Assembly (NCBI RefSeq): GCF_012034245.1
Contig: NZ_JAATEO010000008.1
Location: 124,001 to 188,000, forward strand
DNA: 64,000 nt
Source: Micromonospora thermarum
GTDB lineage: Bacteria; Actinomycetota; Actinomycetes; Mycobacteriales; Micromonosporaceae
Direction: 5' to 3'
The notes beneath the pieces are model-generated. The model ran no database searches. It worked only from the letters and a program-made list of their open reading frames with translations, and was not told the DNA's origin. The position numbers and the translations under genes were made by a program. Shown one piece after another: positions 42,132 through 50,712 of this stretch (position 1 is its first letter; every line of letters begins with the position of its first letter).

Positions 42132-43112
42132 GTGCCTCCAGCCTCACCCAGTCCCATCCTGCGACGGCGCAGGCTGGGCATCGAGCTGCGCCGGCTGCGC
42201 GAGGCCGCCGGTCTCACCGGGGACCAGGTCATCGAGCGGGTCGGGTGGGCCTCCGCGTCCAAACTCTCCCGGCTGGAGAACGGTCGCAGCCGGCCGGACC
42301 CGCAGGACGTCCGTGACCTGCTCGACCTCTACCGGGCCGACGGGGCGTTGCGCGAGGAGCTGCTGGCCATCACCGGGGAGGCCGGCGACATGCGGGGGTG
42401 GCTGAGGAACTACCCGGTGATGACCCAGCAGCAGCGCAGCTTCGCCGAGCTGGAGGCGGGCTGCGTCGAGATCTCCGAGTACAACCCGGTCCTGGTGCCG
42501 GGGCTGCTCCAGACCCCGGGGTACGCCCGGATCCGGATCGCCTCGGCGCGTGAGGTCGACGAGGCGGCCGGGGAGCCGGAGGTCGCCGAGGACATCGAGA
42601 CCGAGGTGGGCGCCCGGCTGGCCCGCCAGTCGCTGCTCACCCGCGCGCCGGACGCGCCCCGCTACACCGCCGTGCTCGAGGAGGCCGCGCTCGGCGGCCG
42701 GGCCGGCCCGCCGGACGTCCTCCGGGAGCAGTTGATGCAGCTGTGCGAGCTGGCCATGCTGCCGAACGTCGTGCTCCACGTGCTGCCCGGGGACACCCCG
42801 GTCGGTGACTGGTACCTGCCGCCGACCGCGTTCTCCCTCTACCGCTTCGCCGACCCTCAGGACCCGGAGACCGTAGCGATCGAGGGCGGTTTTCTCAACG
42901 TCATGTCGACGGAGGTAAAAGCCCTAAATCGCTATAAAGTAGTGTTCGAGTGGTTGTGCACGGCGGCGCTCTCCGCATCGGACACTCTCTCCTGGCTGAT
43001 CCAGGCCACGGGGCGGCTGCCCGACGCGGCGGCCCCGTCCACAGTGGCGTACGGGCCGGCAACGGCGCCGACCCAACGCCGCCGGCACCACGGGCGCCTG
43101 ACGGAACGGTGA
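42132..43112 (+). CDS. XRE-family regulator with DUF5753 domain, second locus
   Basis: A 326-residue regulator: XRE helix-turn-helix at about 15 to 65 (LREAAGLTGDQVIERVGWASASKLSRLE) and the DUF5753 domain from about 110 (YNPVLVPGLLQTPGYARI). GTG 42132 with GAGGA eight bases upstream; the open frame extends upstream without support. The C-terminal end is basic and low-complexity. A DUF397 gene follows after 75 bases. Confidence 0.88.
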   Translation: MPPASPSPILRRRRLGIELRRLREAAGLTGDQVIERVGWASASKLSRLENGRSRPDPQDVRDLLDLYRADGALREELLAITGEAGDMRGWLRNYPVMTQQQRSFAELEAGCVEISEYNPVLVPGLLQTPGYARIRIASAREVDEAAGEPEVAEDIETEVGARLARQSLLTRAPDAPRYTAVLEEAALGGRAGPPDVLREQLMQLCELAMLPNVVLHVLPGDTPVGDWYLPPTAFSLYRFADPQDPETVAIEGGFLNVMSTEVKALNRYKVVFEWLCTAALSASDTLSWLIQATGRLPDAAAPSTVAYGPATAPTQRRRHHGRLTER

Positions 43113-43187
43113 ACGAGCCGGCACCCCGCCGTCGGGTCGTGCGGCACCACTCGTTCCATCGGTCGGTTCACCCACAGGAGTGAGACC

Positions 43188-43424
43188 ATGCACGAGATCC
43201 GCAACACGCCGTCCGTCCTTCCCGAGCTGGCCGACGTGCCATGGCGCAAGAGCACGCGAAGCCAGACCTCCAACTGCGTCGAGGTGGCGCCGCTGCCGAC
43301 CGGCCCGGCCGCCGTCGCCCTGCGGGACAGCAAGGACCGCGGCGGCCCGGTGCTGCTGTTCGACCGGGCCGGGTGGCTGGGCTTCCTGGCCGGGACGAAG
43401 GACGGCCAGTTCGACCGGGCCTGA
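43188..43424 (+). CDS. DUF397 protein, partner of the second XRE regulator
   Basis: A 78-residue DUF397 protein: WRKSTRSQTSNCVEVA (about 19) and VALRDSKDRGGPVLLF (about 45). ATG 43188 is preceded by AGGAGTGAGACC. The same family as the protein at 21998, with a longer N-terminus. A 14-bp hairpin terminator follows. Confidence 0.87.
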   Translation: MHEIRNTPSVLPELADVPWRKSTRSQTSNCVEVAPLPTGPAAVALRDSKDRGGPVLLFDRAGWLGFLAGTKDGQFDRA

Positions 43425-43437
43425 TCGTCGTACGCCT

Positions 43438-43468
43438 CGGGGCCGCCGGCATCGTGCCGGCGGCCCCG
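43438..43468 (+). terminator. Terminator after DUF397 gene 2
   Basis: CGGGGCCGCCGGCA, TCG, TGCCGGCGGCCCCG: 14-bp stem with a three-base loop just past the stop. Confidence 0.8.
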
Positions 43469-43632
43469 TCGCGTGTCCGGATCGGACCCACCGGCCTCGC
43501 CTGATCGGACGAGCCGCCCGGCCGATGGTCGCGTTTCACTTGCTGGGACAGCTACGCGGCGTAACATGGCCCGTGAATGACGTGGAACTTCCACCCCGTT
43601 CCTCGATCGTCGCGGCACATCCGGAGACCGAC

Positions 43633-43908
43633 ATGCGGTTCCTGATCGTACGCACCGACGTCCGCGCGGCAGCCGACGTGGACATCGCCGCCGCCTGGGC
43701 CGGCGGTGGCCGCCTGCGCGACGAGACCACCTCCCCCGAGCCACGCCGCCAGGTCGTGCACGCCGACGACCGGGACGCCGCCCTGGTGCTGGCCCGGGCC
43801 CTCGCCTCGGTCGGCGCGGTGCGCGCCGGCAAGCAGCGGGTGAAGGTGCTCCCGCTCGACGAGCCGACGGCGGCCTGGCCGGGCTGGACGGTCGACCGGG
43901 GCAGCTGA
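43633..43908 (+). CDS. Small hypothetical protein
   Basis: A 91-residue protein beginning MRFLIVRTDVRAAADVDIAAAW, with a possible beta-alpha-beta fold and no membrane segment. No family recognised. ATG 43633 has GGAG seven bases upstream; a GTG at 43573 gives a longer form without a site. A hairpin with a T-run follows. Confidence 0.55.
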   Translation: MRFLIVRTDVRAAADVDIAAAWAGGGRLRDETTSPEPRRQVVHADDRDAALVLARALASVGAVRAGKQRVKVLPLDEPTAAWPGWTVDRGS

Positions 43909-43980
43909 CCACGAGACGTCCGTCGTGGCCGGCCCGGCTCCCCCGCCGTGTTCCTTGCCCCAGCCGGCCACGACGGCCCC

Positions 43981-44038
43981 GGGTTCCCGGCCCGTGACCG
44001 TCGCGGCAACGGCGGCCACGGGCCGGGACCCCGTTTTC
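43981..44038 (+). terminator. Hairpin with T-run
   Basis: GGTTCCCGGCCCGTG and CACGGGCCGGGACC pair imperfectly (one mismatch) across about 20 bases, followed by CGTTTTC. It ends the small gene at 43908 and lies before the stop of nudC. Confidence 0.7.
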
Positions 44039-44104
44039 ACGCCCGCCCGGCAACCGACCGTTGCGGCGGCCGTCCGCCGCGCCCGCGGGCGGGTCCGGCG
44101 GCGG

Positions 44105-45052
44105 TCAGCAGTGGCCGTCGAGCCAGCGGTGGACCAGGAACAGGGCGATCGACGACGGCGGCGGCAGCACCAGCCGGTCGCCGTCCACGTCGACCGTCCG
44201 CCCGGCCAGTGCCGCGCCGATCTCGCCCCGGGTGAACCAGCGGGCGTACGCGATCTCCGCCGGGTCGACGCGGACCGGGTGCGCCGGATCGGCCGTGGCC
44301 AGGAAGCCCAGCATCAGCGAGCCGGGGAACGGCCAGGACTGGCTGCCCGCGTACGCGATGTCGGTGACCGGGACGCCGACCTCCTCGTGGACCTCGCGCA
44401 GCACGGCCGCCTCGGCCGACTCGCCCGGCTCGATGTAGCCGGCGAGGCAGGAGAACCGGCGCTCCCCCGGGACGCGCGGCCAGGTGGCGTTGTTGCCGAG
44501 CAGACAGCGCCCGTCCGGGCCGGGCACCCCGTCGTGCACCAGCACGATCATCGCGGGGTCGGTACGCGGCCAGACCCGCTCGCCGGCCGGGGCGACCCGG
44601 GACCAGCCCGCCTCGTCCATGGCCGTCGGCTGTCCGGTGACCGGCGAGAAGGCGTGCCGCCGGTGCCAGTTCAGCAGGCCCAGCCCGGTGGTGAACAGAC
44701 CGGCGTCGCGGTCGCCGAGCAGGTGGCCGATCTCGCGCAGGTGCGCCGGACGGGTGCCGGGCAGTTCCGGCAGCGGCGCGTCGACGAGGAACACCGGCAC
44801 ACCGTCGGGCTCGACGCCGAGGAACATCGCCCGCTCGACGGCCTCCTCCGGCACGTCCTTCGGGCCGACGAGCGCCAGCGTCGGTGGCGTGGCATCGGCG
44901 TCCACCAGCGCCCGCCCCTCGGAGTCGCCGTCCAGCACCAGCACCCGGGCCCCGGCCCACGCCTGGGCCAACCAGCCCGGATCCGTACGCCGGTGCGCCG
45001 CCCGGTCCAGGGTGGATCGGGCCAGCGGTGGGGCCTGCTCCCCGCCGCTCAC
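44105..45052 (-). CDS. nudC: NADH pyrophosphatase NudC
   Basis: Nudix hydrolase that cleaves NAD(H) and can remove NAD caps from RNA. The nudix box is visible (G-x5-E-x7-REV-x-EE-x-G, about residues 197 to 219) followed by the NudC-specific SQSWPFP (about 233). The zinc ribbon normally placed before the nudix domain is degenerate: HRRHAFSPVTGQPT shows no Cys pair. GTG 45052 overlaps the TGA of the M16 gene by four bases (GTGA). It matches Rv3199c in the block. Confidence 0.88.
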   Translation of the reverse strand: MSGGEQAPPLARSTLDRAAHRRTDPGWLAQAWAGARVLVLDGDSEGRALVDADATPPTLALVGPKDVPEEAVERAMFLGVEPDGVPVFLVDAPLPELPGTRPAHLREIGHLLGDRDAGLFTTGLGLLNWHRRHAFSPVTGQPTAMDEAGWSRVAPAGERVWPRTDPAMIVLVHDGVPGPDGRCLLGNNATWPRVPGERRFSCLAGYIEPGESAEAAVLREVHEEVGVPVTDIAYAGSQSWPFPGSLMLGFLATADPAHPVRVDPAEIAYARWFTRGEIGAALAGRTVDVDGDRLVLPPPSSIALFLVHRWLDGHC

Positions 45053-46452
45053 TGCCCGCCCGGTTCGGTGACGATCGGGGTGAGCGCCTCGAGCTGCGGG
45101 GCGACCCGCTCGGCGTCGCCCAGGACGACCATGACCCCCCGGGCCGGCGCGAGGTACCGGGCCGCCGCCTCGGCGACATCGGCCACGGTCGCCTTCGCCA
45201 GCCGGGCCGCGTGCTCGGCCAGGAAGTCCAGGCGGAGGCCGCTGCCGGCGTACGCGCTGGTCAGCGACGCCAGCCCGGCCTGCGTGGACATGCCGAGCTG
45301 GAGGGTGCCGAGGGCGTACTGGCGGGCCTGCTCCAACTCCTCGGCCTTCGGCGGTACGGAGGCCAGCCGGCCCAGCTCGTACGTGGTCTCCAGCAGCGCT
45401 GGCCCGGTCACCTCGGTGGCCACCTCGGCGGCCGCGACCAGCACCGACCCGGCGACCGAGTGCTCGACCAGCGAGTGCGGCCCGTACGTGTAGCCCTTGT
45501 CCTCGCGGATGTTCTCGACCCAGCGGGACGAGAAGTAGCCGCCGAAGATCAGGTTGGCCAGTTGCAGCGCGGCGTGGTCCGGGTGGGTGCGCGGCACCGC
45601 CGGCAGCGCCACGCGCAGCGACGACTGCACCGACCCGGGACGGTCGACGAGCAGCAGCGGCCCCGGCTCCAGCGGCGGCGTGGGCGGCAGCTCGGCCACG
45701 TGCCCCGCGCCGTTCCAGCCGGCGAGCGCCTTCTCGGCCGCGTCCAGCGCCCGGTCCGGCTGGACGTCCCCGACCAGTACGAGGACCGCGTCGGCCGGGT
45801 GCACCCGCTGGGCGTGCAGGGTCCGCAGCACACCCGGTCGCACCGCCCCGACCTGCTCCGGATCGGGGGTCTGCACCGCGTACGGGTGCTTGCCGTAGAT
45901 CCGCTTGAGCAGGGCGGTGCGGGCGAGGTGCGCCGGCTGGCTCTGCGCCACCTGGATCCGGTCGATCAGCCGGTCCCGCTCGGTGGCGACGTCGTCGGCC
46001 GGGTACGTCGCCCCGGTCAGCACGTCGGCCAGGATCTCCAGCGTCCGGTCCAGGCCGGTGACCAGCCCGGCGCCGGAGAGCATCAGCCGGTCCGGGTCGA
46101 TCCCGGCGGACAGCCCACCGCCGACCTTCTGCAGCTCGGCGGCGATCTGTACGGCCGTCATCGTCTCCGTGCCGGAGAGCAGGGTCTGCGCGAGCATCGC
46201 GCCCCGGGCGAGGTGCACACGCCCGAAGGGCATCCAGAGCCGCAGCTCGACCAGGGGCACGGCCGGCCGGCGTACGGCGATCACCGTGAGCCCGTTGCCC
46301 AGCGTGCGCTCGGCCTGCTTCGGCAGCTTGAGCTTGCGGGTGGGGCCGAGCGGCGGCAGCGTACGCGGAGCGGTGGGGGCGACCGTGGTCACCGGGCCCT
46401 TCTTCGTACGCGACCGCGGGGCTCGCAGGCCCGGCTCACTCCTCGCGCTCAC
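45049..46452 (-). CDS. M16-family peptidase, non-catalytic subunit type
   Basis: A 467-residue insulinase-fold protein. It lacks the HxxEH zinc motif: in the corresponding place it reads ARGAMLAQTLLSG. It carries the R/Y pair of the second domain (GGYFSSRWVENIREDKGYTYG, about 325), as in partner subunits of M16B heterodimers. The catalytic subunit is encoded next to it. GTG 46452 sits inside a dispersed repeat and overlaps the previous TGA; a GTG about 60 bases later (VTTVAPTAP) may be the native start. Confidence 0.85.
   Translation of the reverse strand: MSARSEPGLRAPRSRTKKGPVTTVAPTAPRTLPPLGPTRKLKLPKQAERTLGNGLTVIAVRRPAVPLVELRLWMPFGRVHLARGAMLAQTLLSGTETMTAVQIAAELQKVGGGLSAGIDPDRLMLSGAGLVTGLDRTLEILADVLTGATYPADDVATERDRLIDRIQVAQSQPAHLARTALLKRIYGKHPYAVQTPDPEQVGAVRPGVLRTLHAQRVHPADAVLVLVGDVQPDRALDAAEKALAGWNGAGHVAELPPTPPLEPGPLLLVDRPGSVQSSLRVALPAVPRTHPDHAALQLANLIFGGYFSSRWVENIREDKGYTYGPHSLVEHSVAGSVLVAAAEVATEVTGPALLETTYELGRLASVPPKAEELEQARQYALGTLQLGMSTQAGLASLTSAYAGSGLRLDFLAEHAARLAKATVADVAEAAARYLAPARGVMVVLGDAERVAPQLEALTPIVTEPGGQ
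46409..46452 (-). repeat. Dispersed element, copy A, at an M16 gene start
   Basis: Reads leftward GTGAGCGCGAGGAGTGAG, then after a short gap GCGAGCCCCGCGGTCGCG. It holds a GTG and the GAGGAG-type Shine-Dalgarno-like segment. The same element recurs at 57191-57230 and, degraded, at 57134-57175. All three face the same way. Confidence 0.75.
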
Positions 46453-47759
46453 CGGGCACCGCCGGCGATGACCTCGATGGAGGCGCGGCGCTCCGGGCGC
46501 AGCGTGGCGGCGGCGGCCTGGACCGCCTCCTCGGTGACCTCGCCGACCAGGCGGGGCAGCTCGTTCAGCAGGCCCGGTTCACCGCGCTGCTGCTCCAGGA
46601 CGGCCATCCGCAGGGCCCGCCCGAGCACCGCGTCGGTGTCGCGCAGCAGGTGGGTGGCCATCCGCGCCTGGGTGCGGGCCAGCTCGCCGTCGGCCAGCCC
46701 GTCGGTGGCGAGCCGGTCCAGCTCCTCGTCGACCGTCCGCAGCACCTTGTCCACGTCGCCGCCGGGCGGCAGGTGCGCCTGGAGCAGGAGGGCGGTCGGG
46801 TCGCGTACGTCGAACGGGTCGCCCATGAAGCTCAGGTACCCGCCGACGCTGGTCACCGTCCGGTCCCGCAGGACCAGCCGCTCGACCAGCCGGGAGGCGT
46901 CGCCGTCGGTGAGCACCTCGGCGAGCACCACGTACGGCAGGTAGCCGGCGAAGTCGCCGACCGGGTCGGGCACCCGCCAGGCGGAGGCGACCGCGGGGAG
47001 CGGGGCCAGCGCGTCGGTGTACGACGTGCGGCGCTCGGCGGTCAGGTCCGGCTCGTCGAAGCTCGGCCGCTCGGGGGCGGGGCGGGCGGGCACGTCGCCG
47101 AAGTGCCGCTCGATCAGCTCGGCCGCCCCGGCGACGTCGATGTCCCCGCTGACCGCCAGCACCGCGTTGCCGCTGGCGTAGTAGCGCCGGAAGAAGTCGG
47201 CCGCGTCGACGACGGTGGCCGACTCCAGGTCGTCGAAGGAGCCGTAGCCGTCGTGCGCGTTGGGGAACGTGTCGAACATGACCGGCGGGAGGGTCAGCCA
47301 GGGGAAGCCCCCGTACGGGCGGTTGAGCACGTTGACGCGGATCTCCTCCTTGACGACGTCGACCTGGTTGCGCAGGTTCTCCTCGGTCAGCCGGGGGCCG
47401 CGCATCCGGTCCGCCTCCAGGAACAGCGCCCGCTCCAGGGCGTTGCTCGGCAGCGTCTCGTAGTAGTCGGTGTAGTCGAGGTGGGTGGAGCCGTTGAAGG
47501 TGCCTCCCGCGCCCTGCACGTGCCGGAAGTGGGCCAGTTTCTCCAGGTTCTCCGAGCCCTGGAACATGAGGTGCTCGAAGAGGTGCGCGAAGCCCGTACG
47601 CCCCTCGGGTTCCGAGCGGATGCCGACGTCGTAGACGACCGCCACCCCGATCACCGGGGCGCTGCGGTCGGGTGTCAGGACCACCCGCAGGCCGTTGTCG
47701 AGGGTGAACCGCTCGACCGGATACCTCGTCGCTGGGATCTTCGCTCTGCGCGTCGGCAC
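46449..47759 (-). CDS. M16-family zinc peptidase, catalytic subunit
   Basis: A 436-residue insulinase-type metallopeptidase. Zinc motif HLFEHLMFQGS (HxxEH, about residue 62), downstream glutamate in DVVKEEIRVN (about 133), typical of bacterial M16B proteins. GTG 47759. Paired with the following gene lacking the motif; overlapping start/stop (GTGA) indicates coupled translation and a heterodimer. The family processes peptides; substrates unknown. Confidence 0.9.
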   Translation of the reverse strand: MPTRRAKIPATRYPVERFTLDNGLRVVLTPDRSAPVIGVAVVYDVGIRSEPEGRTGFAHLFEHLMFQGSENLEKLAHFRHVQGAGGTFNGSTHLDYTDYYETLPSNALERALFLEADRMRGPRLTEENLRNQVDVVKEEIRVNVLNRPYGGFPWLTLPPVMFDTFPNAHDGYGSFDDLESATVVDAADFFRRYYASGNAVLAVSGDIDVAGAAELIERHFGDVPARPAPERPSFDEPDLTAERRTSYTDALAPLPAVASAWRVPDPVGDFAGYLPYVVLAEVLTDGDASRLVERLVLRDRTVTSVGGYLSFMGDPFDVRDPTALLLQAHLPPGGDVDKVLRTVDEELDRLATDGLADGELARTQARMATHLLRDTDAVLGRALRMAVLEQQRGEPGLLNELPRLVGEVTEEAVQAAAATLRPERRASIEVIAGGAR

Positions 47760-47862
47760 GGCTCGACCCTAGCGCGTCGGCACCCCCCGTACCGCCGACC
47801 TACCGGCACCGGACACGGCCGGTCCGGCAGGTACGCCCCGCCGCCCCGGACGGATGCCGCAC

Positions 47863-47977
47863 AACCTATCAAGCTAGTAGGAATAACCGTCATCACCGGG
47901 ATCGCCGTCCCGCGATGTGGATGCGTCTTGACTGAGGCCAGCCCCTGGCCCACTCTTCCTACCTATTAAGTAGGAAT
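47863..47977. promoter_or_regulatory. Two related operator-like sites before the ABC operon
   Basis: Site 2: TTCCTAC (47956-47962), seven bases, GTAGGAA (47970-47976), a perfect 7-bp dyad 20 bases before the substrate-binding gene. Site 1 (about 47864-47884) repeats the core CCTATCAAG...AGTAGGAATA. Both are in an AT-rich island, and a TTGACT -35-like hexamer is at 47928. The Rrf2 regulator at the operon end is the obvious candidate binder. Confidence 0.6.
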
Positions 47978-47996
47978 ACTGCGGATTGGATGGACG

Positions 47997-49061
47997 ATGA
48001 GACGCTCTCCCCTGCGCCGGCTGGTCTCCCTGGCCGCCGTCGCCGTCGTCGGCGCGGCGACCCTGGGCACCGCCGCCGCCTGCGGCGACGACAGCGAGAG
48101 CGCGGGTGGCGGGTCCGGCCCGGTCACCCTGCGGCTCGGCTACTTCCCCAACATCACCCACGCCCCGGCCGTGGTCGGCGTCGAGAAGGGCATCTTCGCC
48201 GACAAGCTGGGGGACGGCGTCGACCTGAAGACCACCACCTTCAACGCCGGCCCCGCCGCGATCGAGGCGATCTTCTCCGGCGCGCTCGACGCGACGTACA
48301 TCGGTCCGAACCCGACGGTCAACGCCCACTCCAAGTCCAAGGGTGAGGCGGTCCGGGTCGTCTCCGGCGCCGCCTCCGGCGGTGTCGCGCTCGTGGTGAA
48401 GCCCGAGATCACCTCCTGGGAGCAGCTGCGGGGCAAGAGGATCGCCACGCCGCAGCTCGGCAACACCCAGGACGTGGCGATCCGCCACTGGCTCAAGGAG
48501 AAGGGCCTCAAGACCACCAAGGAGGGCGGCGGCGACGTCACCATCGTCCCGCAGGAGAACGCCCAGACCGTGGAGACCTTCGGCACCGGCGCCATCGACG
48601 GCGCCTGGGTACCCGAGCCCTTCGTCTCCCGCCTGGTGAACGCCGGCGGCAAGGTGCTCGTCGACGAGCGGGACCTCTGGCCGGGCGGCAAGTTCGTCAT
48701 CACCAACCTGATCGTCAGCACGAAGTTCCTCAAGGAGCACCCGGACGTGGTGCAGAAGCTGGTCGAGGGTCAGGTCGCGGCGAACGAGTTCGTCAACACC
48801 AAGCCGGACGAGGCCCAGCAGGCGATCTCCGACCACATCGGCAAGATCACCGGCAAGCCGCTGGACCTCAAGCTCATCAAGCAGGCGTGGTCGACGCTGG
48901 AGTTCACCAACGACCCGATCGCGTCCTCGCTGAAGACCGGCCTCGACCACGCCGTCGCGGTCGAGCTGACCCAGCCGGTGGACCTCGCCGGCCTGTACGA
49001 CCTGAGCTACCTCAACACGGCGCTCAAGGCGCAGGGCAAGGCCGAGGTCGTCCAGCCATGA
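47997..49061 (+). CDS. ABC transporter substrate-binding lipoprotein (sulfonate/nitrate/taurine family)
   Basis: A 354-residue periplasmic-type binding protein, SsuA/TauA-like. The signal peptide ends in the lipobox TAAAC (Cys about 28). Core: RLGYFPNITHAPAVVGVEKGIF, the SsuA-type start of the mature domain (about 46), and FNAGPAAIEAIFSGALDATYIG (about 82). Sulfur-source or nitrate uptake is the family's role; substrate unproven. ATG overlap with the ATPase gene (ATGA) shows coupled translation. Confidence 0.88.
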   Translation: MRRSPLRRLVSLAAVAVVGAATLGTAAACGDDSESAGGGSGPVTLRLGYFPNITHAPAVVGVEKGIFADKLGDGVDLKTTTFNAGPAAIEAIFSGALDATYIGPNPTVNAHSKSKGEAVRVVSGAASGGVALVVKPEITSWEQLRGKRIATPQLGNTQDVAIRHWLKEKGLKTTKEGGGDVTIVPQENAQTVETFGTGAIDGAWVPEPFVSRLVNAGGKVLVDERDLWPGGKFVITNLIVSTKFLKEHPDVVQKLVEGQVAANEFVNTKPDEAQQAISDHIGKITGKPLDLKLIKQAWSTLEFTNDPIASSLKTGLDHAVAVELTQPVDLAGLYDLSYLNTALKAQGKAEVVQP

Positions 49062-49837
49062 CGTCGACCACGACGGCGCCGTGCAGCGCGACCACCCCGG
49101 TCGCGCTGCACGGCGTGACCAAGGTGTACGGGCGCGGGACGAACGCCGTCCTCGCCCTGGACGGGGTCTCCCTGGACGTCGCGCCCGGCGAGTTCGTCTG
49201 CCTCGTCGGCGCGTCCGGCTGCGGCAAGAGCACCCTGCTGAACCTGGTCGCCGGGCTGGACCGCCCGAGCGGCGGGCGGATCGAGCTGCCCGACGGCGTG
49301 AACCCGGGACTGATGTTCCAGGAACCGGCGCTCTTCCCGTGGCTGACCGTCGAGGGCAACGTCGAGGTGCCGCTGAAGCTGCGCGGGCTGCCCCGGGCCG
49401 AGCGCCGGGAGCGGGTCGCCGAGCTGCTGCGCACGGTGCACCTCGCCGACTTCGGCCGCAAGCGCCCGCACGAGCTGTCCGGCGGCATGCGGCAGCGCGT
49501 CGCGCTGGCCCGCACCCTGGCCCTGGACACCCCGGTGCTGCTGATGGACGAGCCGTTCGGCGCCCTCGACGCGATGACCCGCGACATCCTGCACGACGAG
49601 CTGGAACGGATCTGGACCGAGCGGAAGCTCACCGTGCTCTTCGTGACGCACAACGTCCGGGAGGCCGCCCGACTGGCCGACCGGATCATCCTGCTGTCCA
49701 GCCGCCCCGGCCGGATCATCCACTCCACCCGGGTCGACGTGCCCCGGCCCCGGCGCATCGACTCCCCCGAGATCGCCGCCATCGCCGCCGACGTCACCGA
49801 CCGGATCCGTACGGAGGTGGGCCGCCATGGCCAGTGA
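49058..49837 (+). CDS. ABC transporter ATPase, sulfonate/nitrate type
   Basis: A 259-residue ATPase. Walker A: GASGCGKSTLL (about 54); Q-loop: GLMFQEPALFPWLTV; signature: LSGGMRQRVALARTL (about 147); Walker B: VLLMDEPFGALDAMTR (about 166). The FQEPALFPW segment is typical of SsuB/NrtD. ATG 49058 overlaps the previous stop by four bases. Partner of the downstream permease. Confidence 0.93.
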   Translation: MTSTTTAPCSATTPVALHGVTKVYGRGTNAVLALDGVSLDVAPGEFVCLVGASGCGKSTLLNLVAGLDRPSGGRIELPDGVNPGLMFQEPALFPWLTVEGNVEVPLKLRGLPRAERRERVAELLRTVHLADFGRKRPHELSGGMRQRVALARTLALDTPVLLMDEPFGALDAMTRDILHDELERIWTERKLTVLFVTHNVREAARLADRIILLSSRPGRIIHSTRVDVPRPRRIDSPEIAAIAADVTDRIRTEVGRHGQ

Positions 49838-50711
49838 CACCCTCACCAGCGCCCAGCGCAGCGACGTCGAGATCTCCGGACTGGACGCGTTGGAGATCGC
49901 GGGTCGCGACAAGGAGCAGTCCCGCCTGAACCGGCTCTGGGCGGGGATCTGGCCCAAGGTCGCCGCGCTCGCGCTGACCATCGGCATCTGGCAGGTCGTG
50001 GTCTGGACCGGCTGGAAGCCGCCGTACGCGCTGGCGCCTCCCGGCCCGGTCTTCGCGGACCTGGTGGACTACGTCACGAGCCCCGCCCTCTGGGACGGTC
50101 TGGCCGCGACCGGGCGGCGCGCGGCACTCGGGTTCACCGCCGCCGTCGTGATCGGACTGGCCCTGGGGCTGGCCGTCGCCCGGGTCCCGGTTCTGCGCGC
50201 GGCGATCGGCTCGATGATCACCGCGTTGCAGACCATGCCGTCGATCGCCTGGTTCCCGCTGGCGATCCTGCTGTTCGGCCTCACCGAGCAGGCGATCTTC
50301 TTCGTGGTGGTGCTGGGGGCGGCGCCGTCCATCGCCAACGGCGTCATCTACGGCGTGGACTACGTACCACCGCTGCTGCTGCGGGCGGGTCGCAACCTCG
50401 GGGCGCGGGGCCTGAACCTCTACCGCTACGTGATCGCCCCGGCCGCGCTGCCCGCCATCGTCGCCGGTCTCAAGCAGGGCTGGGCGTTCGCCTGGCGCAG
50501 CCTGATGGCGGGCGAACTGCTCGTGGTCATCGCGAGCACCACCTCGATCGGCACCCAGCTCACGTACGCCCGCGAGCTCAGCGACGCGGAGCGGCTGATC
50601 TCGGTCATGATCGTGATCCTGTTCATCGGCCTGCTGGTCGACGCGGCCTTCGGCGCGGCGGACAAGGCGATCCGGCGGCGCTGGGGCGTGCTGGACCCGG
50701 CCGGTCAGTGA
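49827..50711 (+). CDS. ABC transporter permease
   Basis: A 294-residue inner-membrane permease with six hydrophobic helices. The ATPase-contact loop EAA motif is seen as AGRNLGARGLNLYRYVIAPAALPAIVAGLKQGW (shown in parts; about 190 to 220), close to the SsuC/TauC family. ATG 49827 overlaps the ATPase end by 11 bases with GGTGGGCCGCC upstream. Completes the importer operon. Confidence 0.9.
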   Translation: MASDTLTSAQRSDVEISGLDALEIAGRDKEQSRLNRLWAGIWPKVAALALTIGIWQVVVWTGWKPPYALAPPGPVFADLVDYVTSPALWDGLAATGRRAALGFTAAVVIGLALGLAVARVPVLRAAIGSMITALQTMPSIAWFPLAILLFGLTEQAIFFVVVLGAAPSIANGVIYGVDYVPPLLLRAGRNLGARGLNLYRYVIAPAALPAIVAGLKQGWAFAWRSLMAGELLVVIASTTSIGTQLTYARELSDAERLISVMIVILFIGLLVDAAFGAADKAIRRRWGVLDPAGQ

Positions 50712-50712
50712 C

